NCBI RefSeq assembly: GCF_900452415.1
Contig: NZ_UGNX01000001.1
Span: 1,302,001 to 1,366,000 of the forward strand
DNA: 64,000 bases
From: Legionella cincinnatiensis
GTDB lineage: Bacteria; Pseudomonadota; Gammaproteobacteria; Legionellales; Legionellaceae
Direction: 5' to 3'
The position numbers were made by a program, and so were the translations under genes. The stretch's first letter is position 1, and each line of letters begins with the position of its first letter. The notes beneath the pieces were generated by a model, which was not told the DNA's origin, made no database searches, and saw only the letters and a list, made by a program, of their open reading frames with translations. Positions 44,236 to 55,714 of the stretch are shown piece after piece.

Positions 44236-46709
44236 CAACCAACGACCAAATTAATTAATTGTCTGTGCGCAACAACGATCGCTTTTTTAACCGTTTGATT
44301 CGCCAGAAAATCTTTTACATGTTGTTTGGCTGCAGCAATTAATGTTTCTTCTGTTGCATCTACGCTCGCAGTAAATTGTGCTCTAAGCTTGCCATTAACT
44401 TGAACCACATAATCAACCTCATCGGTTTTTAATGCTCCTTTGTCGACTCTAGGCCAATTAGCATCAATAATTGCTTTTTCAAAGCCCAATTGTTGCCATA
44501 AGTGATGCGTAATATGAGGGGTTATAGGAGCGAGTAATCGAAGTAATATACTTACTCCAGAATGAATAAAAAATTTATCTTCCTCAGTTTCTATAGAATA
44601 ACTTGATAATTCATTAAACAGCTTCATACACCCTGAAACTACTGTATTAAATTGGTTGCGATCGTAATCGTGAGTCGCTTGGGCTAGAGTTTGGTGCACC
44701 ACATGACGTGATTTTTTTAAGCGACTTTCAGCTTGTTGCCAGTTTACATGACCGTTACCACTGAGAATAAGGTCATTTATATCAATAAGCATATTTTGAT
44801 GTTGATAAGCAAAAACCCAAATTCGTTTAAGAAAACGATGTGCGCCTTCTACTGCGGTATCTGACCATTCTAAAGATTGTTCAGGTGGTGCTGCAAACAT
44901 AACAAATAGTCGTGCTGTATCTGCTCCATAAGTATCAATCAGATGGTTAGGATCTACGACGTTGCCAACAGATTTAGACATTTTATGCCCATCTTTTAAA
45001 ACCATACCTTGAGTTAATAGAGCTTTAAAAGGTTCATCTGAATTAACTAAGCCTTCATCACGCATTAATTTATGGAAGAAACGGGCATAAAGTAAATGCA
45101 TAACGGCATGTTCAATCCCCCCTACATATTGATCTACAGGAGTCCAATATTTTGCCCGATCATCGAGCATGGCATTTTCTTGGCCTTTACACGCAAAACG
45201 TGCGTAATACCAAGAAGACTCGACAAAGGTGTCAAACGTATCTGTTTCACGATATGCATCCTGTCCACATTTCGGACAAGTGATGTTCACAAATTCAGGG
45301 CATTGAGTTAAAGGTGAGCCTGTTCCGGTAAACGAAACATTCTCTGGGAGCACTACTGGAAGATCTTCATCTGGAACAGGGACTGTGCCACATTGTTCAC
45401 ATAAAATCATGGGAATAGGCGTTCCCCAATATCTTTGTCTCGATACACCCCAGTCACGTAATCTGTAATTAATTGTGGCCTTACCCGCATCATGCTCTTC
45501 AAGGAAATTCGTTATAGTTTCCATAGCTTGAGTAGAACTTAATCCATCAAACTGATCTGAGTGAATCAGCGTACCTTCGCCTGTATAGGCTGATAGGTTT
45601 AAATCGTGTACGACACCATTTTCTGGTTTTATGACTGCTTTAATAGGTAATTGATATTTTTTTGCAAACTCCCAATCTCTTTGATCGTGAGCGGGGACTG
45701 CCATTACAGCACCAGAGCCGTATTGCATCAGTACAAAATTTGCCACCCATATTGGTAGTTTTTCTCCAGTTATTGGATGAATCGCAGTCATTCCAGTATC
45801 TACACCACGTTTTTCCATGGTGGCTAACTCTGCTTCAGCCATTTTGGTGCCCTGGCAACTGTCAATAAATTCTTTTATTTCTTTACGATTATTGGCTGCT
45901 TCTTTAGCTATAGGATGATCCGTTGCTACTGCAAGATAAGTTGTACCCATGAGGGTATCAGGTCGGGTCGTATAAATTTTTAACCGTTTGGGATAGTTAT
46001 TAACATTGAAATAAATTTCAGTCCCAGTAGAGCGTCCTATCCAGTTGCGCTGCATTTGTTTAACTTGTGCTGGCCATTCGTCCAGGCTATCTAATGAACT
46101 TAATAATTCATCAGCATAGGCTGTAATTTTAATGAACCACTGAGAAATTTCTTTTCTTTCAACCAGAGCCCCAGATCGCCATCCTCGGCCATCAACTACT
46201 TGTTCATTCGCTAAGACAGTTTGATCGACGGGATCCCAATTTACTACTGCATTTTTTTTATAAACTAAACCTTTTTCAAATAATCGGATAAAAAACCATT
46301 GCTCCCACCGATAATATTCAGGGGTACAGGTGCAAATTTCACGTTTCCAATCATAGGCATTACCAAGACGTAAAAACTGCTTTTTCATCGACTCTATATT
46401 CTTTTTAGTCCATTCAGCTGGAGGAATACCATTTTTTATCGCCGCATTTTCTGCAGGCAAACCAAATGCATCCCAACCTATAGGTTGGAGGACATTTTTG
46501 CCTAAAGCACGTTGATAGCGGGCAATAACGTCGCCAATAGTATAGTTACGCACATGCCCCATGTGCAATGTTCCACTGGGATAGGGGAACATGGATAAAC
46601 AATAAAATTTCTCTTTGTTTAAATCTTCCGAAACATTAAATGATTGTTTTTTATGCCAATATTGTTGAGCTTGTTCCTCAACTTCTTGTGGTATATAGGT
46701 TTTATCCAT
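44235..46709 (-). CDS. leuS: Leucyl-tRNA synthetase
   Basis: Class I aminoacyl-tRNA synthetase, 824 residues. HIGH-type motif is [15 protein letters not shown] near the N-terminus and KMSKS is KMSKSVGN. The CP1 editing domain (around residues 225-415, [15 protein letters not shown]) and a zinc-binding-like insertion with CEQCG and CPKCG are present. First gene of leuS-lptE. Confidence 0.97.
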   Translation of the reverse strand: MDKTYIPQEVEEQAQQYWHKKQSFNVSEDLNKEKFYCLSMFPYPSGTLHMGHVRNYTIGDVIARYQRALGKNVLQPIGWDAFGLPAENAAIKNGIPPAEWTKKNIESMKKQFLRLGNAYDWKREICTCTPEYYRWEQWFFIRLFEKGLVYKKNAVVNWDPVDQTVLANEQVVDGRGWRSGALVERKEISQWFIKITAYADELLSSLDSLDEWPAQVKQMQRNWIGRSTGTEIYFNVNNYPKRLKIYTTRPDTLMGTTYLAVATDHPIAKEAANNRKEIKEFIDSCQGTKMAEAELATMEKRGVDTGMTAIHPITGEKLPIWVANFVLMQYGSGAVMAVPAHDQRDWEFAKKYQLPIKAVIKPENGVVHDLNLSAYTGEGTLIHSDQFDGLSSTQAMETITNFLEEHDAGKATINYRLRDWGVSRQRYWGTPIPMILCEQCGTVPVPDEDLPVVLPENVSFTGTGSPLTQCPEFVNITCPKCGQDAYRETDTFDTFVESSWYYARFACKGQENAMLDDRAKYWTPVDQYVGGIEHAVMHLLYARFFHKLMRDEGLVNSDEPFKALLTQGMVLKDGHKMSKSVGNVVDPNHLIDTYGADTARLFVMFAAPPEQSLEWSDTAVEGAHRFLKRIWVFAYQHQNMLIDINDLILSGNGHVNWQQAESRLKKSRHVVHQTLAQATHDYDRNQFNTVVSGCMKLFNELSSYSIETEEDKFFIHSGVSILLRLLAPITPHITHHLWQQLGFEKAIIDANWPRVDKGALKTDEVDYVVQVNGKLRAQFTASVDATEETLIAAAKQHVKDFLANQTVKKAIVVAHRQLINLVVG

Positions 46710-46774
46710 GGTCCAATTTTTTAAGTGACTCTAAATCGCTAAGGATAACTCCTCTTGTGCTTGCCAGCAATAGA

Positions 46775-48310
46775 TTATTGCTGGAATAAGCGACGAAGTT
46801 GAATAAAAAGTATAAAAATTATAAAAATTGTACAAAAAATTAAAGAAGGATACTCATACCAAATAATCCATGGGGTAAAACCTTGAGCAGGATAAACAGT
46901 ACCTTGTAATAATCCAGAGCTAAATGGAGGAAGACTTTCAACTATATCACCATGACTATCAATTATTGAAGATAAACCATCATTGTTAACGACCACTTGA
47001 TATCGCCCAGTCAGTAACGAGAGAAGTTGAGCCATTTGTAATTGCTGATAACTCGCTAGTGAATGTCCAAACCAACCATTATCACTGATGGAAACGATCC
47101 ATTGGGCTTTGGGCATTTGTGCACGTAAAATATTGGGATAGGCAATTTCATAACAAATAAGACTGGCAATTGGGTGTTTAGCGATTTTAATTAAAGGCTG
47201 TTGTTTTTTTCCAGGTAATAAATTTGCTTCGGGTAAATTGAACCATTGATAAATCGTAATTAGAGGTTTAGGAATGTATTCTCCAAAAGGAACAAGTTGA
47301 CGTTTGAATTTTTTTCCTTTGGCCTGTCCAAAAGTAATAATGGAGTTATAATAATGGGTTTCATTGTCATTGGTAGGTTGAAGTATACCTAACATTAAAG
47401 CGCTGTTTGCTTTTGTTGCTTTTTTGTTTAATTTAAGAAAATACTTATCCAGATAACTTGCAGGAAGTGGTATTGCGGATTCAGGCAAAATAATAAGTTG
47501 TTTTCCTAAAAGTTTATTTATTGCATTTTCATAATATTTTAATAAGTTCCAAAATAAAGTTTCATCCCATTTATCACGCATGGATAAATTGGCTTGAACT
47601 GCACCAACACTAATGGGTTCTTGCTTTATTTGTGACCAAGAAATATTTTTACATAACACAGGGCTTATCATGACAAGTACAAAAGCAATGAAGCAGTAAT
47701 AGCGTTTTGGGTAATTTGGTGAAACTGCTAAGGTAAGCAATGCAGAGATAAAAACACAAACTAAACTTAATCCGTAGATTCCTAAAATAGGGGCAAGGTA
47801 TTTAATAGGTGTATCAATAAGAGTTGTACCCACCAATAACCATGGAAATCCAGTAAATAATGTGGAGCGACAATATTCACTGAGGCACCATAAAGTACTA
47901 AATAAGAGTAAAGACAGCAGTGTTCGGTGTTTTAATTCAAGTAACTTATATAAGTAAGTAACAAGAGCGGGGAAAAGTGAGAGATACATGATAAAAATTA
48001 ATGTAACTAATGCTGAGCCAAAATAATTTAATTGGCCATAATCATGAATACTGATGATAACCCACGAAACGCCGAAGCCAAAATAGCCTAATCCATAAAA
48101 GAATCCTAAGAAAGCACCTTGTTTTATAGAGCAGTTTTTCAGACTGAAATAGAGAGAGGCTAGACTTAATAAAGTGAGGCCTGGCATGTGAAAAGGGGCA
48201 AAGCCAAAAGGAGATAATATTCCAGCTATAAATACAAATAGATATTTTGTATAGCTAATACGGATTGATGATTTAAGCGTGGTGCTGTTCGCTAAAGCAG
48301 TTTGCTTCAT
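46775..48310 (-). CDS. lnt: Apolipoprotein N-acyltransferase
   Basis: Inner-membrane enzyme that N-acylates the lipid-modified cysteine of lipoproteins. The N-terminal half has about six membrane segments; the C-terminal half is a nitrilase-like domain with the catalytic Glu (LPESAIPLP), Lys (in the KRQLVPFGEYIPKP region) and Cys (LICYEIAYP). A final membrane segment ends the protein. 511 residues. It reads in the same direction as leuS, 65 bases upstream of it. Confidence 0.94.
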   Translation of the reverse strand: MKQTALANSTTLKSSIRISYTKYLFVFIAGILSPFGFAPFHMPGLTLLSLASLYFSLKNCSIKQGAFLGFFYGLGYFGFGVSWVIISIHDYGQLNYFGSALVTLIFIMYLSLFPALVTYLYKLLELKHRTLLSLLLFSTLWCLSEYCRSTLFTGFPWLLVGTTLIDTPIKYLAPILGIYGLSLVCVFISALLTLAVSPNYPKRYYCFIAFVLVMISPVLCKNISWSQIKQEPISVGAVQANLSMRDKWDETLFWNLLKYYENAINKLLGKQLIILPESAIPLPASYLDKYFLKLNKKATKANSALMLGILQPTNDNETHYYNSIITFGQAKGKKFKRQLVPFGEYIPKPLITIYQWFNLPEANLLPGKKQQPLIKIAKHPIASLICYEIAYPNILRAQMPKAQWIVSISDNGWFGHSLASYQQLQMAQLLSLLTGRYQVVVNNDGLSSIIDSHGDIVESLPPFSSGLLQGTVYPAQGFTPWIIWYEYPSLIFCTIFIIFILFIQLRRLFQQ

Positions 48311-48623
48311 ATTTTATCAATAAATTATAAAAGGGTAAGATAAATGAGTACTGGATTTAGGTCAAGAATTAGCAAATTCTTTTCTTTAAAATCGAAAGAT
48401 AACATGTATCGCAAGATATTGCACCATTAGTGACTAAAACAGCATATCTTCCATTAAAAAGTATATGTTAATTGGGAATCAGAATGATTCATTAAAAGTA
48501 TCACTGATGCGGGGATAACTACCTTTTATTTATTCATGTACAAAATTTAGATTTAGAGAACACTATCCAAGCCTTGAGAATTTGTGTAGGATGATCGCGT
48601 TTTATAATGGGAGAGGGATTCAA
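48311..48623. other. 313-base intergenic region between divergent genes
   Basis: Between lnt and the saccharopine-dehydrogenase-like gene. AT-rich; no gene, RNA or repeat seen. It should hold the promoters of both genes. Confidence 0.5.
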
Positions 48624-49712
48624 ATGTATAATGTAATGATTACTGGCGCAGGGAAAATTGGTAGTTTAATTTCTTGCTTACTGTCAGAAAGCGGTTCTTA
48701 TCAGGTCCATTTAGTAGATATTGATTTTAATGGTTCCGATGTAAAAAGATTATTGGACGCGGTGCCACAAGTCAAAACTGTGGCTTTAGATGTTCAAGAT
48801 AAAGAATCGACTCAAGCTTATATGGAAAAGCATGGAATTGTGGCTGTTATCTCAAGCCTTCCTTATTTTTTAAATACCCATGTTGCTGAAGCAGCAAGAG
48901 CTGCCAAAGCACATTATTTTGATCTGACTGAAGATACCGCTGTTACGGAGGCAGTCAAAGCAATTGCTTTGGATGCAGAAACTGCTTTTGTGCCTCAGTG
49001 TGGTTTAGCTCCAGGATTTATTAGTATCGCTGCTAATAGCCTAATGCAGGAGTTTGAGGAATGCCATCATGTGAAATTACGTGTGGGTGCACTTCCGCAG
49101 AATGCAAATAATGCACTGCAATACTCATTAACTTGGTCAACCGACGGTGTAATTAATGAATATGGTAATCCTTGCTATGCCATTAAATATGGAAAAGCAG
49201 TTACTGTAGCTCCATTAGAAGGTTTGGAAACGATTCAAATTGATGGTTGTGAATATGAAGCTTTTAATACCTCTGGAGGTCTTGGGAGTTTAGCAGAAAT
49301 GCACGCAGGCAAAGTGCAAACCATGAATTATAAAACGATGCGTTATCCGGGTCACTGTCAAAAAATGCGTTTATTAATGAATGACTTGCGTTTAAACCAA
49401 GATAGACCTACATTAAAGCGAATCTTAGAAAATGCTATTCCTAAAACCTATCAGGATATTGTGATTGTTTATGTTTCTGTAGAAGGAATAAAACGTGGTG
49501 AACTTACAGAAAGAAATTATGTGAAGAAAATTTATCCAGTCGAAATTTGTGGTTTGGAGTGGTCTGCTATTCAAGTGAGTACAGCTTCAGGTGTTTGTGC
49601 TGTTGTTGATTTAGTACTAGGCCAAGCCAATGAATATAAGGGTTTGGTTTTACAAGAAAAATTCCAATTATCTGCTGTATTGGAAAATCGTTTTGGTCGT
49701 TATTACGCTTAA
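48624..49712 (+). CDS. Saccharopine-dehydrogenase-like oxidoreductase
   Basis: A 362-residue protein with N-terminal Rossmann fold (MITGAGKIGSLISCLL) and the Sacchrp_dh_NADP pattern, including a CGLAPGF segment near residue 130. The C-terminal half matches the saccharopine-reductase fold. Start chosen at 48624, preceded by GAGAGGG. In the lysine catabolic route saccharopine dehydrogenase makes glutamate and alpha-aminoadipate semialdehyde; the next gene encodes an enzyme for exactly that aldehyde. The substrate is inferred from this pairing. Confidence 0.88.
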   Translation: MYNVMITGAGKIGSLISCLLSESGSYQVHLVDIDFNGSDVKRLLDAVPQVKTVALDVQDKESTQAYMEKHGIVAVISSLPYFLNTHVAEAARAAKAHYFDLTEDTAVTEAVKAIALDAETAFVPQCGLAPGFISIAANSLMQEFEECHHVKLRVGALPQNANNALQYSLTWSTDGVINEYGNPCYAIKYGKAVTVAPLEGLETIQIDGCEYEAFNTSGGLGSLAEMHAGKVQTMNYKTMRYPGHCQKMRLLMNDLRLNQDRPTLKRILENAIPKTYQDIVIVYVSVEGIKRGELTERNYVKKIYPVEICGLEWSAIQVSTASGVCAVVDLVLGQANEYKGLVLQEKFQLSAVLENRFGRYYA

Positions 49713-49827
49713 CCGCGACCGCAACCCCATGTTCTTATCCACGATCGTTAGTGCAAATAGATGTTTTGGATTAGCGGTCGTATCTCGAGTTAAATGATAT
49801 AGTTTTGGATTATTACGGAGATAATCA

Positions 49828-51348
49828 ATGGATATATTAAAGCATTTAAAAATTCATGCTGTTAACCCAGGAGCTTTTAGCGGTCAGGGATGGCAAAGCA
49901 GGGTTCATAATCATCAATTAGTTTCTTTTAACCCTACCAATGGGGAAAAACTTGCCGAAGTTGCAACATGTACCATAGAAGATTACGAAGAGGTGATGAA
50001 GCGCGCGCAATATGCTGCACACGAATGGAAAAAAGTTCCAGCTCCGAAACGAGGGGAAATAATCAGACAAATTGGCCAAGCTTTACGTGAGCATAAAGAT
50101 GCTTTAGGTAGTTTAGTTTCCTTGGAAATGGGCAAATCAAAGCAAGAGGGCGATGGCGAGGTTCAAGAGATGATTGATATCGCTGATTTTGCTGTTGGTC
50201 AATCACGAATGTTATATGGGAATTCTATGCACTCAGAACGGCCTCAGCATAGAATGTATGAACAATGGCATCCCTATGGAATTGTTGGAGTTATTTCAGC
50301 CTTTAATTTTCCCGTTGCTGTTTGGTCTTGGAATGCTTTTTTAGCTGCTATATGTGGAAATGTTACTTTATGGAAGCCCTCAGCAAAAACACCTTTATGC
50401 GCTATAGCAGTACAACAAATTTGTAACGAGGTATTAAGTCGCAATGGCTGTCCTGAGATATTTAGTTTAATTATTCCTGAAAGTCACGAGGTTGTGGAAA
50501 CGATGGTTAATGACAATCGTATACCCCTGATTTCGTTTACCGGTTCAACGGCTGTAGGGAAACAAGTTGCTGCGAAAGTTGCTGCTCGATTAGGAAAGAC
50601 TATTCTTGAGTTGGGTGGTAATAATGCCATTATTTTAGATGAAACAGCGGATCTTCATTTAGCGATACCTGCCATAGTTTTTGGGGCTGTCGGCACTGCA
50701 GGGCAAAGATGTACCTCGACACGACGTTTATTTGTACACCATTCCATGTATGATTATGTGCTTGAGCGTTTAAGTTTTGCTTATGAACAGATAACAATTG
50801 GTGATCCCTTGGATAAACACAATTTAATGGGGCCTCTTATTGATAAGCAAGCTGTAGAACAATTTAATAAAGCAATGTCGCGTATTAAATCAGCTGGCGG
50901 TCGTATTTTATTTGGTGGAGAGTCCTTGCATCAACCGGGATTTTTTGTGCAACCTACCCTAGTATGTGATGTAAAAAATCATTGGGATATTGTGCAAGAA
51001 GAAACATTTGCGCCTATTTTGTACGTGATGCCTTATCAGACTTTAGATGACGCCATTGCTTTGCAAAATAATGTTCCTCAAGGACTGTCTTCAGCGATGT
51101 TTACTCAAAACTTGAAAAATGCGGAGCATTTTTTAAGTGCCTGGGGCAGTGATTGTGGAATTGCCAATATTAACATAGGGACTTCAGGTGCTGAAATTGG
51201 TGGCGCATTTGGAGGAGAGAAAGAGACTGGTGGGGGACGTGAGTCTGGTTCTGACTCTTGGAAGGCATATATGCGTCGACAAACTAACACAATTAATTGG
51301 GGTAATGAGCTGCCTTTAGCTCAAGGTATTCGTTTTGATCTGTCTTGA
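49828..51348 (+). CDS. Alpha-aminoadipate-semialdehyde dehydrogenase (ALDH7 type)
   Basis: NAD-dependent aldehyde dehydrogenase of the ALDH7A1/AmaB group, which oxidises alpha-aminoadipate semialdehyde (piperideine-6-carboxylate) to aminoadipate. Marker segments: [47 protein letters not shown] and the catalytic cysteine in [12 protein letters not shown]. 506 residues. It follows the saccharopine-dehydrogenase-like gene by ~115 bases, which supports a lysine catabolic module. No lysine-ketoglutarate reductase gene is adjacent. Confidence 0.9.
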   Translation: MDILKHLKIHAVNPGAFSGQGWQSRVHNHQLVSFNPTNGEKLAEVATCTIEDYEEVMKRAQYAAHEWKKVPAPKRGEIIRQIGQALREHKDALGSLVSLEMGKSKQEGDGEVQEMIDIADFAVGQSRMLYGNSMHSERPQHRMYEQWHPYGIVGVISAFNFPVAVWSWNAFLAAICGNVTLWKPSAKTPLCAIAVQQICNEVLSRNGCPEIFSLIIPESHEVVETMVNDNRIPLISFTGSTAVGKQVAAKVAARLGKTILELGGNNAIILDETADLHLAIPAIVFGAVGTAGQRCTSTRRLFVHHSMYDYVLERLSFAYEQITIGDPLDKHNLMGPLIDKQAVEQFNKAMSRIKSAGGRILFGGESLHQPGFFVQPTLVCDVKNHWDIVQEETFAPILYVMPYQTLDDAIALQNNVPQGLSSAMFTQNLKNAEHFLSAWGSDCGIANINIGTSGAEIGGAFGGEKETGGGRESGSDSWKAYMRRQTNTINWGNELPLAQGIRFDLS

Positions 51349-51406
51349 TAAAACTGTTGTTTGGTAACGTGAAGCATAGCGACCATTTAATTAAAGATAT
51401 TTAATG

Positions 51407-51438
51407 TTACCTCGCTGTCGCAGCATGGGGCGAGGTAA
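51407..51438 (+). terminator. Hairpin after the ALDH7 gene
   Basis: TTACCTCGC and GCGAGGTAA form a nine-base stem with a 14-base loop, about 60 bases past the ALDH7 stop codon. No long T-run. Confidence 0.5.
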
Positions 51439-51505
51439 ATCAATGTGTTTCTCTCTAAATTTAATGGTACTTACTCAGATAATATAAATGAATAAGGAAA
51501 AAAGA

Positions 51506-53872
51506 ATGCAGGGATCTTTTTTTATAAAAAAAGCCGCAGTTCTAGGGGCCGGTGTTATGGGTGCGCAGATTGCCGCGCATTTAGTGAATGCAGGTGTAGA
51601 AACCTTACTTTTTGATTTAGCATCAAAAGAGGGGAGCCCTAATGCTTTTGTTGACAAAGCAATAGCTCATTTAGGAAAGCTAAAACCAGACCCTCTTGCA
51701 ACAGCCCAAACTACTGCCTTATTACAAGCACGAAATTATGATCAACATCTTTCGGACTTGTCCTCATGTGATTTAATTATTGAAGCTATTGCGGAGCGTT
51801 TAGATTGGAAAGAAGATTTATACGAACGTATTTCTCCTTACTTAGGAGAAAAAGCGATTCTTGTGAGTAATACTTCCGGTCTAAGTATTAATACTTTATG
51901 TTCTGTTTTGCCTGAACGACATAGAAAGAATTTTTGTGGAGTTCATTTCTTTAATCCCCCACGTTACATGCATCTTGCCGAGCTTATTCCTGCAGCAACC
52001 ACAGATGAAGAATTGGTGAATCATTTAGAAACTTGGTTGACTCGCTATGTGGGTAAAGGAGTGGTCAGGGCAAAAGATACCCCTAATTTTATTGGTAATC
52101 GTATTGGGGTATTTTCTTTATTAACAACCTTACATCATGCATTTGCTATGGATATGGGTTTGGATGAAGTTGATGCGTTAACTGGCCCCTTATTAGGCAG
52201 GCCCAAATCGGCGACCTTTCGTACCATGGATGTTGTTGGTTTAGATACCATGCAACATGTTGTAAATACCATGCAACAGCAATTAGCTGATGATCCCTGG
52301 CATCATAGTTTTCAATTACCAGAATGGATTGTTAATTTAATTAAAGAGGGACATTTGGGACAAAAAACTGGCCAAGGTGTTTACCGAAAAAATGGTAAAA
52401 TGATCGAGGTTTACGATGTAAAATCAGCAACCTATCGTCCCGCAGAACCTTCCGTTAGTGATGAGTTGAAAGCAATCATGGGGAACCAAGATCCAGTTGC
52501 TCGCATGCAAAGTCTGATTACCTCTAAGGACAAGCAAGCGCAATTTTTAGCTGAATGTTTTAGGGATTTGTTCCATTATTGTGCCTATCATCTTGCTTCT
52601 ATTGCGGATAATGTAAGAGATGTGGATTTAGCAATTCGTTGGGGATTTGGTTGGATGCAAGGTCCTTTTGAAACCTGGCAGCTTGCTGATTTAGCAACGA
52701 TGACCCAGTATATTTATCGAGAAATAAAAGAAAATAGGACCCTTAGCTCCGCGTCTTTGCCCGGATGGCTTTTTGAAATTAGTCATTTTTATACCGAAAA
52801 AGGCGCCTATTCGCCACAACTCAATGATTACCAACCTAGAAGTCAATTACCTGTTTATAAGCGTCAATTTTTCCCAGATAAAGTTCTCAAAGAGCCTGCG
52901 CATCCTAAACCTGTACTTTATGAAAATGAAGGTGTTTGTTTGTGGCATTTACAAGATGATGTTGCTGTAGTGAACTTTAAGAGTAAAGCGAATACAGTAG
53001 GGCAATCGGTGCTTGATGGGTTAGAAGCAGCATTGCAAATGGCGGAAAAACAATGTCGTGGAGTAATCCTACATCAGCAAGATGCGAATAATTTTTCCTC
53101 AGGCGCTGATTTACGTGGCGTATTAAAATTAATTCAAGATAATAAAATGCGTGATTTAGAGGCAATGATTGCCCAATTTCAGCATGTAGCTTTGCGCTTA
53201 AAATATAGTCCCATTCCCGTTGTTGCTGCCTTAAGAGGGCGAGCTCTAGGCGGTGGTTGTGAATTAATGATGCATTGTGATGCTGTAGTTGCTGCTTTTG
53301 AATCTTATCCTGGCTTGGTGGAGTTCGGTGTTGGTGTGATTCCTGCTGGAGGTGGATGTAAGGAAATGGCAATGCGCGCGGCGCATCTTGTTCCTCAAGG
53401 GGATTTATTGTCCGTGATACAGGTTTATTTTCAGCAAATTGCAACTGCCCAAGTAGCGAATTCAGCTGCTCATGCGATACAGATGGGATATTTGCGAAAT
53501 ACCGACAGTTACATCATGCATGCTAATGAGGTTCTATATGTAGCGCTAGAACAAGTAAAATGCATGCATGCAAAGAACTATCTTCCTCCTTTAAAGAAAC
53601 AATTTAAAATTGCAGGCATTGAAGGTAAAGCTCGATTGCAAGCAGGTTTAGTGAATTGGTTAGAAGGAGGATTTATTTCTCAGCATGACTACTTTATCGC
53701 TACGGAGTTGGCAACAGTGCTTTGTGGTGGCAATCTCAATCAAAATACAGTAGTTGATGAGAATTGGATGCTTAAATTGGAGCGAGAGGCTTTTATTAAT
53801 CTTGCTTCGGCACCGTTAACGCAAGCACGGATTAGTCATTTACTAGAGACCGGCAAGCCACTACGTAATTAA
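51506..53872 (+). CDS. FadN-type 3-hydroxyacyl-CoA dehydrogenase / enoyl-CoA hydratase
   Basis: Bifunctional beta-oxidation enzyme with domain order dehydrogenase first, hydratase second, as in FadN and unlike FadB. The NAD-binding motif VLGAGVMGAQIAAHL is at residues ~12-26; the dehydrogenase C-terminal domains follow (NRIGVFSLLT); the crotonase domain begins near 480 with NFSSGADLRGV and GRALGGGCELMMHCD. The ATG at 51506 is preceded by AAGGA at seven bases and gives 788 residues; the ATG at 51488 has no such site. The thiolase gene starts 12 bases after its stop. Confidence 0.9.
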   Translation: MQGSFFIKKAAVLGAGVMGAQIAAHLVNAGVETLLFDLASKEGSPNAFVDKAIAHLGKLKPDPLATAQTTALLQARNYDQHLSDLSSCDLIIEAIAERLDWKEDLYERISPYLGEKAILVSNTSGLSINTLCSVLPERHRKNFCGVHFFNPPRYMHLAELIPAATTDEELVNHLETWLTRYVGKGVVRAKDTPNFIGNRIGVFSLLTTLHHAFAMDMGLDEVDALTGPLLGRPKSATFRTMDVVGLDTMQHVVNTMQQQLADDPWHHSFQLPEWIVNLIKEGHLGQKTGQGVYRKNGKMIEVYDVKSATYRPAEPSVSDELKAIMGNQDPVARMQSLITSKDKQAQFLAECFRDLFHYCAYHLASIADNVRDVDLAIRWGFGWMQGPFETWQLADLATMTQYIYREIKENRTLSSASLPGWLFEISHFYTEKGAYSPQLNDYQPRSQLPVYKRQFFPDKVLKEPAHPKPVLYENEGVCLWHLQDDVAVVNFKSKANTVGQSVLDGLEAALQMAEKQCRGVILHQQDANNFSSGADLRGVLKLIQDNKMRDLEAMIAQFQHVALRLKYSPIPVVAALRGRALGGGCELMMHCDAVVAAFESYPGLVEFGVGVIPAGGGCKEMAMRAAHLVPQGDLLSVIQVYFQQIATAQVANSAAHAIQMGYLRNTDSYIMHANEVLYVALEQVKCMHAKNYLPPLKKQFKIAGIEGKARLQAGLVNWLEGGFISQHDYFIATELATVLCGGNLNQNTVVDENWMLKLEREAFINLASAPLTQARISHLLETGKPLRN

Positions 53873-53884
53873 GGGAGATTGAAA

Positions 53885-55069
53885 ATGACTAATGTATACA
53901 TAGTTGACGTATTACGTACTCCAGTTGGTAAAGCACCTCGAGGTGTATTTAAGCATACTTTGCCTGATGATTTGTTAGCACATGTAATCAGAAATTTAAT
54001 GCAGCGTAATCTGTCTGTAGAAACGTCAAAAATAGAGGATGTTGTTGTAGGATGTGCTATGCCAGAAGCAGAGCAAGGTATGAACGTAGCGCGTATCGCA
54101 TCGTTATTGGCCGATTTACCTCAATCAGTTCCAGCAATGACCATTAACCGCTTTTGTTGTTCAGGTGTACAAAGTATTTCTATAGCTGCGGACTCTATTC
54201 GTAGTGGCGATGTACATTTGGCCCTTGCTGGTGGTGTTGAAAGCATGTCGATGGTGCCTTTAGGTGGAAATAAATATACAGCAAACCCAGCTATTTTTAA
54301 TAATGAAGATATAGCAATCGCTTATGGTATGGGAATTACTGCTGAGAATGTGGCTAAGCGATGGGGAATTTCGCGAGAGCAACAAGATGAGTTTGCTACT
54401 GAAAGTCATAAAAAAGCCGTGGCAGCACAGCAACGTGGTGATTTTAAGGCAGAGATCAGTCCTATTGAGATTACGATAAGACAAGCAGACTTAGAAAACT
54501 CAAATGTATTAATTAAGAAAAAATTGGTAAGTGAGGATGAAGGACCACGTGCTGATACTTCATATGAGGCAATTTCTAAGTTAAAACCCGTTTTTGCCGC
54601 AAGAGGAACGGTCACTGCGGGAAACAGTTCGCAAACTAGTGATGGTGCCGGTATTGCTTTATTAGCAAGTGAGCAGGCGCTGCATTATTATAAGCTAAAA
54701 CCTATGGGACGGTTGTTAAGTTATGCAGTAGCTGGGGTTCCTCCTGAAATTATGGGGATTGGACCTATTGAAGCTATTCCTATTGCGTTAAAAAGAGCAG
54801 GGCTTACGTTAGATCAATTAGATTGGATAGAGCTTAATGAGGCTTTTGCGGCTCAAGCTTTAGCCGTGATTAAAGAGCTTGAGCTTCCGCGTGACAAAGT
54901 AAATCCTTTAGGTGGTGCTATTGCCTTGGGTCACCCACTAGGAGCTACTGGTGCGATAAGGACGGCAACTTTATTACATGGTTTACAAAGAACTAAGGGT
55001 CGTTATGGCATGGTTACTATGTGCATTGGTACTGGCATGGGAGCTGCTGCCATATTTGAAGCTTTATAA
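53885..55069 (+). CDS. Acetyl-CoA acyltransferase (thiolase) of beta-oxidation
   Basis: Cleaves 3-ketoacyl-CoA. The nucleophilic cysteine is Cys91 (INRFCCSGVQS); the C-terminal signatures NEAFAAQALAV, GHPLGATGAIR and CIGTGMGAA are complete. 394 residues from the ATG at 53885, preceded by AAGGGAG. It follows the FadN-type gene directly and forms the degradative pair. Confidence 0.93.
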   Translation: MTNVYIVDVLRTPVGKAPRGVFKHTLPDDLLAHVIRNLMQRNLSVETSKIEDVVVGCAMPEAEQGMNVARIASLLADLPQSVPAMTINRFCCSGVQSISIAADSIRSGDVHLALAGGVESMSMVPLGGNKYTANPAIFNNEDIAIAYGMGITAENVAKRWGISREQQDEFATESHKKAVAAQQRGDFKAEISPIEITIRQADLENSNVLIKKKLVSEDEGPRADTSYEAISKLKPVFAARGTVTAGNSSQTSDGAGIALLASEQALHYYKLKPMGRLLSYAVAGVPPEIMGIGPIEAIPIALKRAGLTLDQLDWIELNEAFAAQALAVIKELELPRDKVNPLGGAIALGHPLGATGAIRTATLLHGLQRTKGRYGMVTMCIGTGMGAAAIFEAL

Positions 55070-55112
55070 AACGCTTTTTTCACATAATAGTGTCAACAGC
55101 TTTGATACTGGG

Positions 55113-55135
55113 CCCTGCGGTCTGCACCGCGGGGG
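55113..55135 (+). terminator. GC-rich hairpin after the thiolase gene
   Basis: CCCTGCGGT and ACCGCGGGG pair nearly perfectly about 45 bases after the stop. A candidate terminator of the fadN-thiolase unit. Confidence 0.4.
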
Positions 55136-55324
55136 TTCGGCATAAACCCGATGACGAGATTTATACCAAGCCATGTGTTGACCATGCAACAACGCCGCTT
55201 TTGCAGAAGGTGACGTAGAGAGTAGCGGCACAAATTAGTTTGCACTACTTGAGATCGAAAGTTCCTTCAAGATGATGTGCTTGAAGGATAATACGATGGA
55301 GTTACCACTAAATTCTCAATGGGA

Positions 55325-55546
55325 TTAATTTTTATCGCGGAAGATAATACGACCCTTAGTTAGGTCATAAGGAGTTAACTCAACCTTGACTTTATCTCCA
55401 GTCAAAATTCTTATGTAATTTTTACGCATACGACCAGAAATGTGAGCAGTGATAACATGCCCATTTTCTAATTCAACACGAAACATGGTGTTGGGTAGGG
55501 TGTCTATAACAGTACCAGCCATTTCTATATGATCTTCTTTTGCCAT
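55325..55546 (-). CDS. infA: Translation initiation factor IF-1
   Basis: A 73-residue OB-fold protein with the family sequence [20 protein letters not shown] and [15 protein letters not shown]. Full length. In E. coli infA is next to aat; here a gene for an SH2-domain protein lies between them. Confidence 0.97.
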   Translation of the reverse strand: MAKEDHIEMAGTVIDTLPNTMFRVELENGHVITAHISGRMRKNYIRILTGDKVKVELTPYDLTKGRIIFRDKN

Positions 55547-55714
55547 AGGTCTCTCAGTGATGTACCAAATTGATAAAGTTTATTATGCATAATTATACAT
55601 TTACTTGCAGCCATGTATACTGCACTAAAATAAATAAAATGGCAATCTAACCGGATTAATTTTCATGATTAGTATCCATTTCTTTGTATCAAATTGTTAC
55701 CAGATGTAAAAATA

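Noticed and set aside
48590..48623. TTGAGA ... TATAAT promoter before the saccharopine-dehydrogenase-like gene
   Set aside because: The hexamers are 23 bases apart and the -10 would leave almost no leader; not a credible sigma-70 promoter.
52977..53444. A 155-residue frame antisense to the FadN-type gene
   Set aside because: Shadow of a long conserved coding region; composition (Gln/His-rich) is typical of antisense frames.
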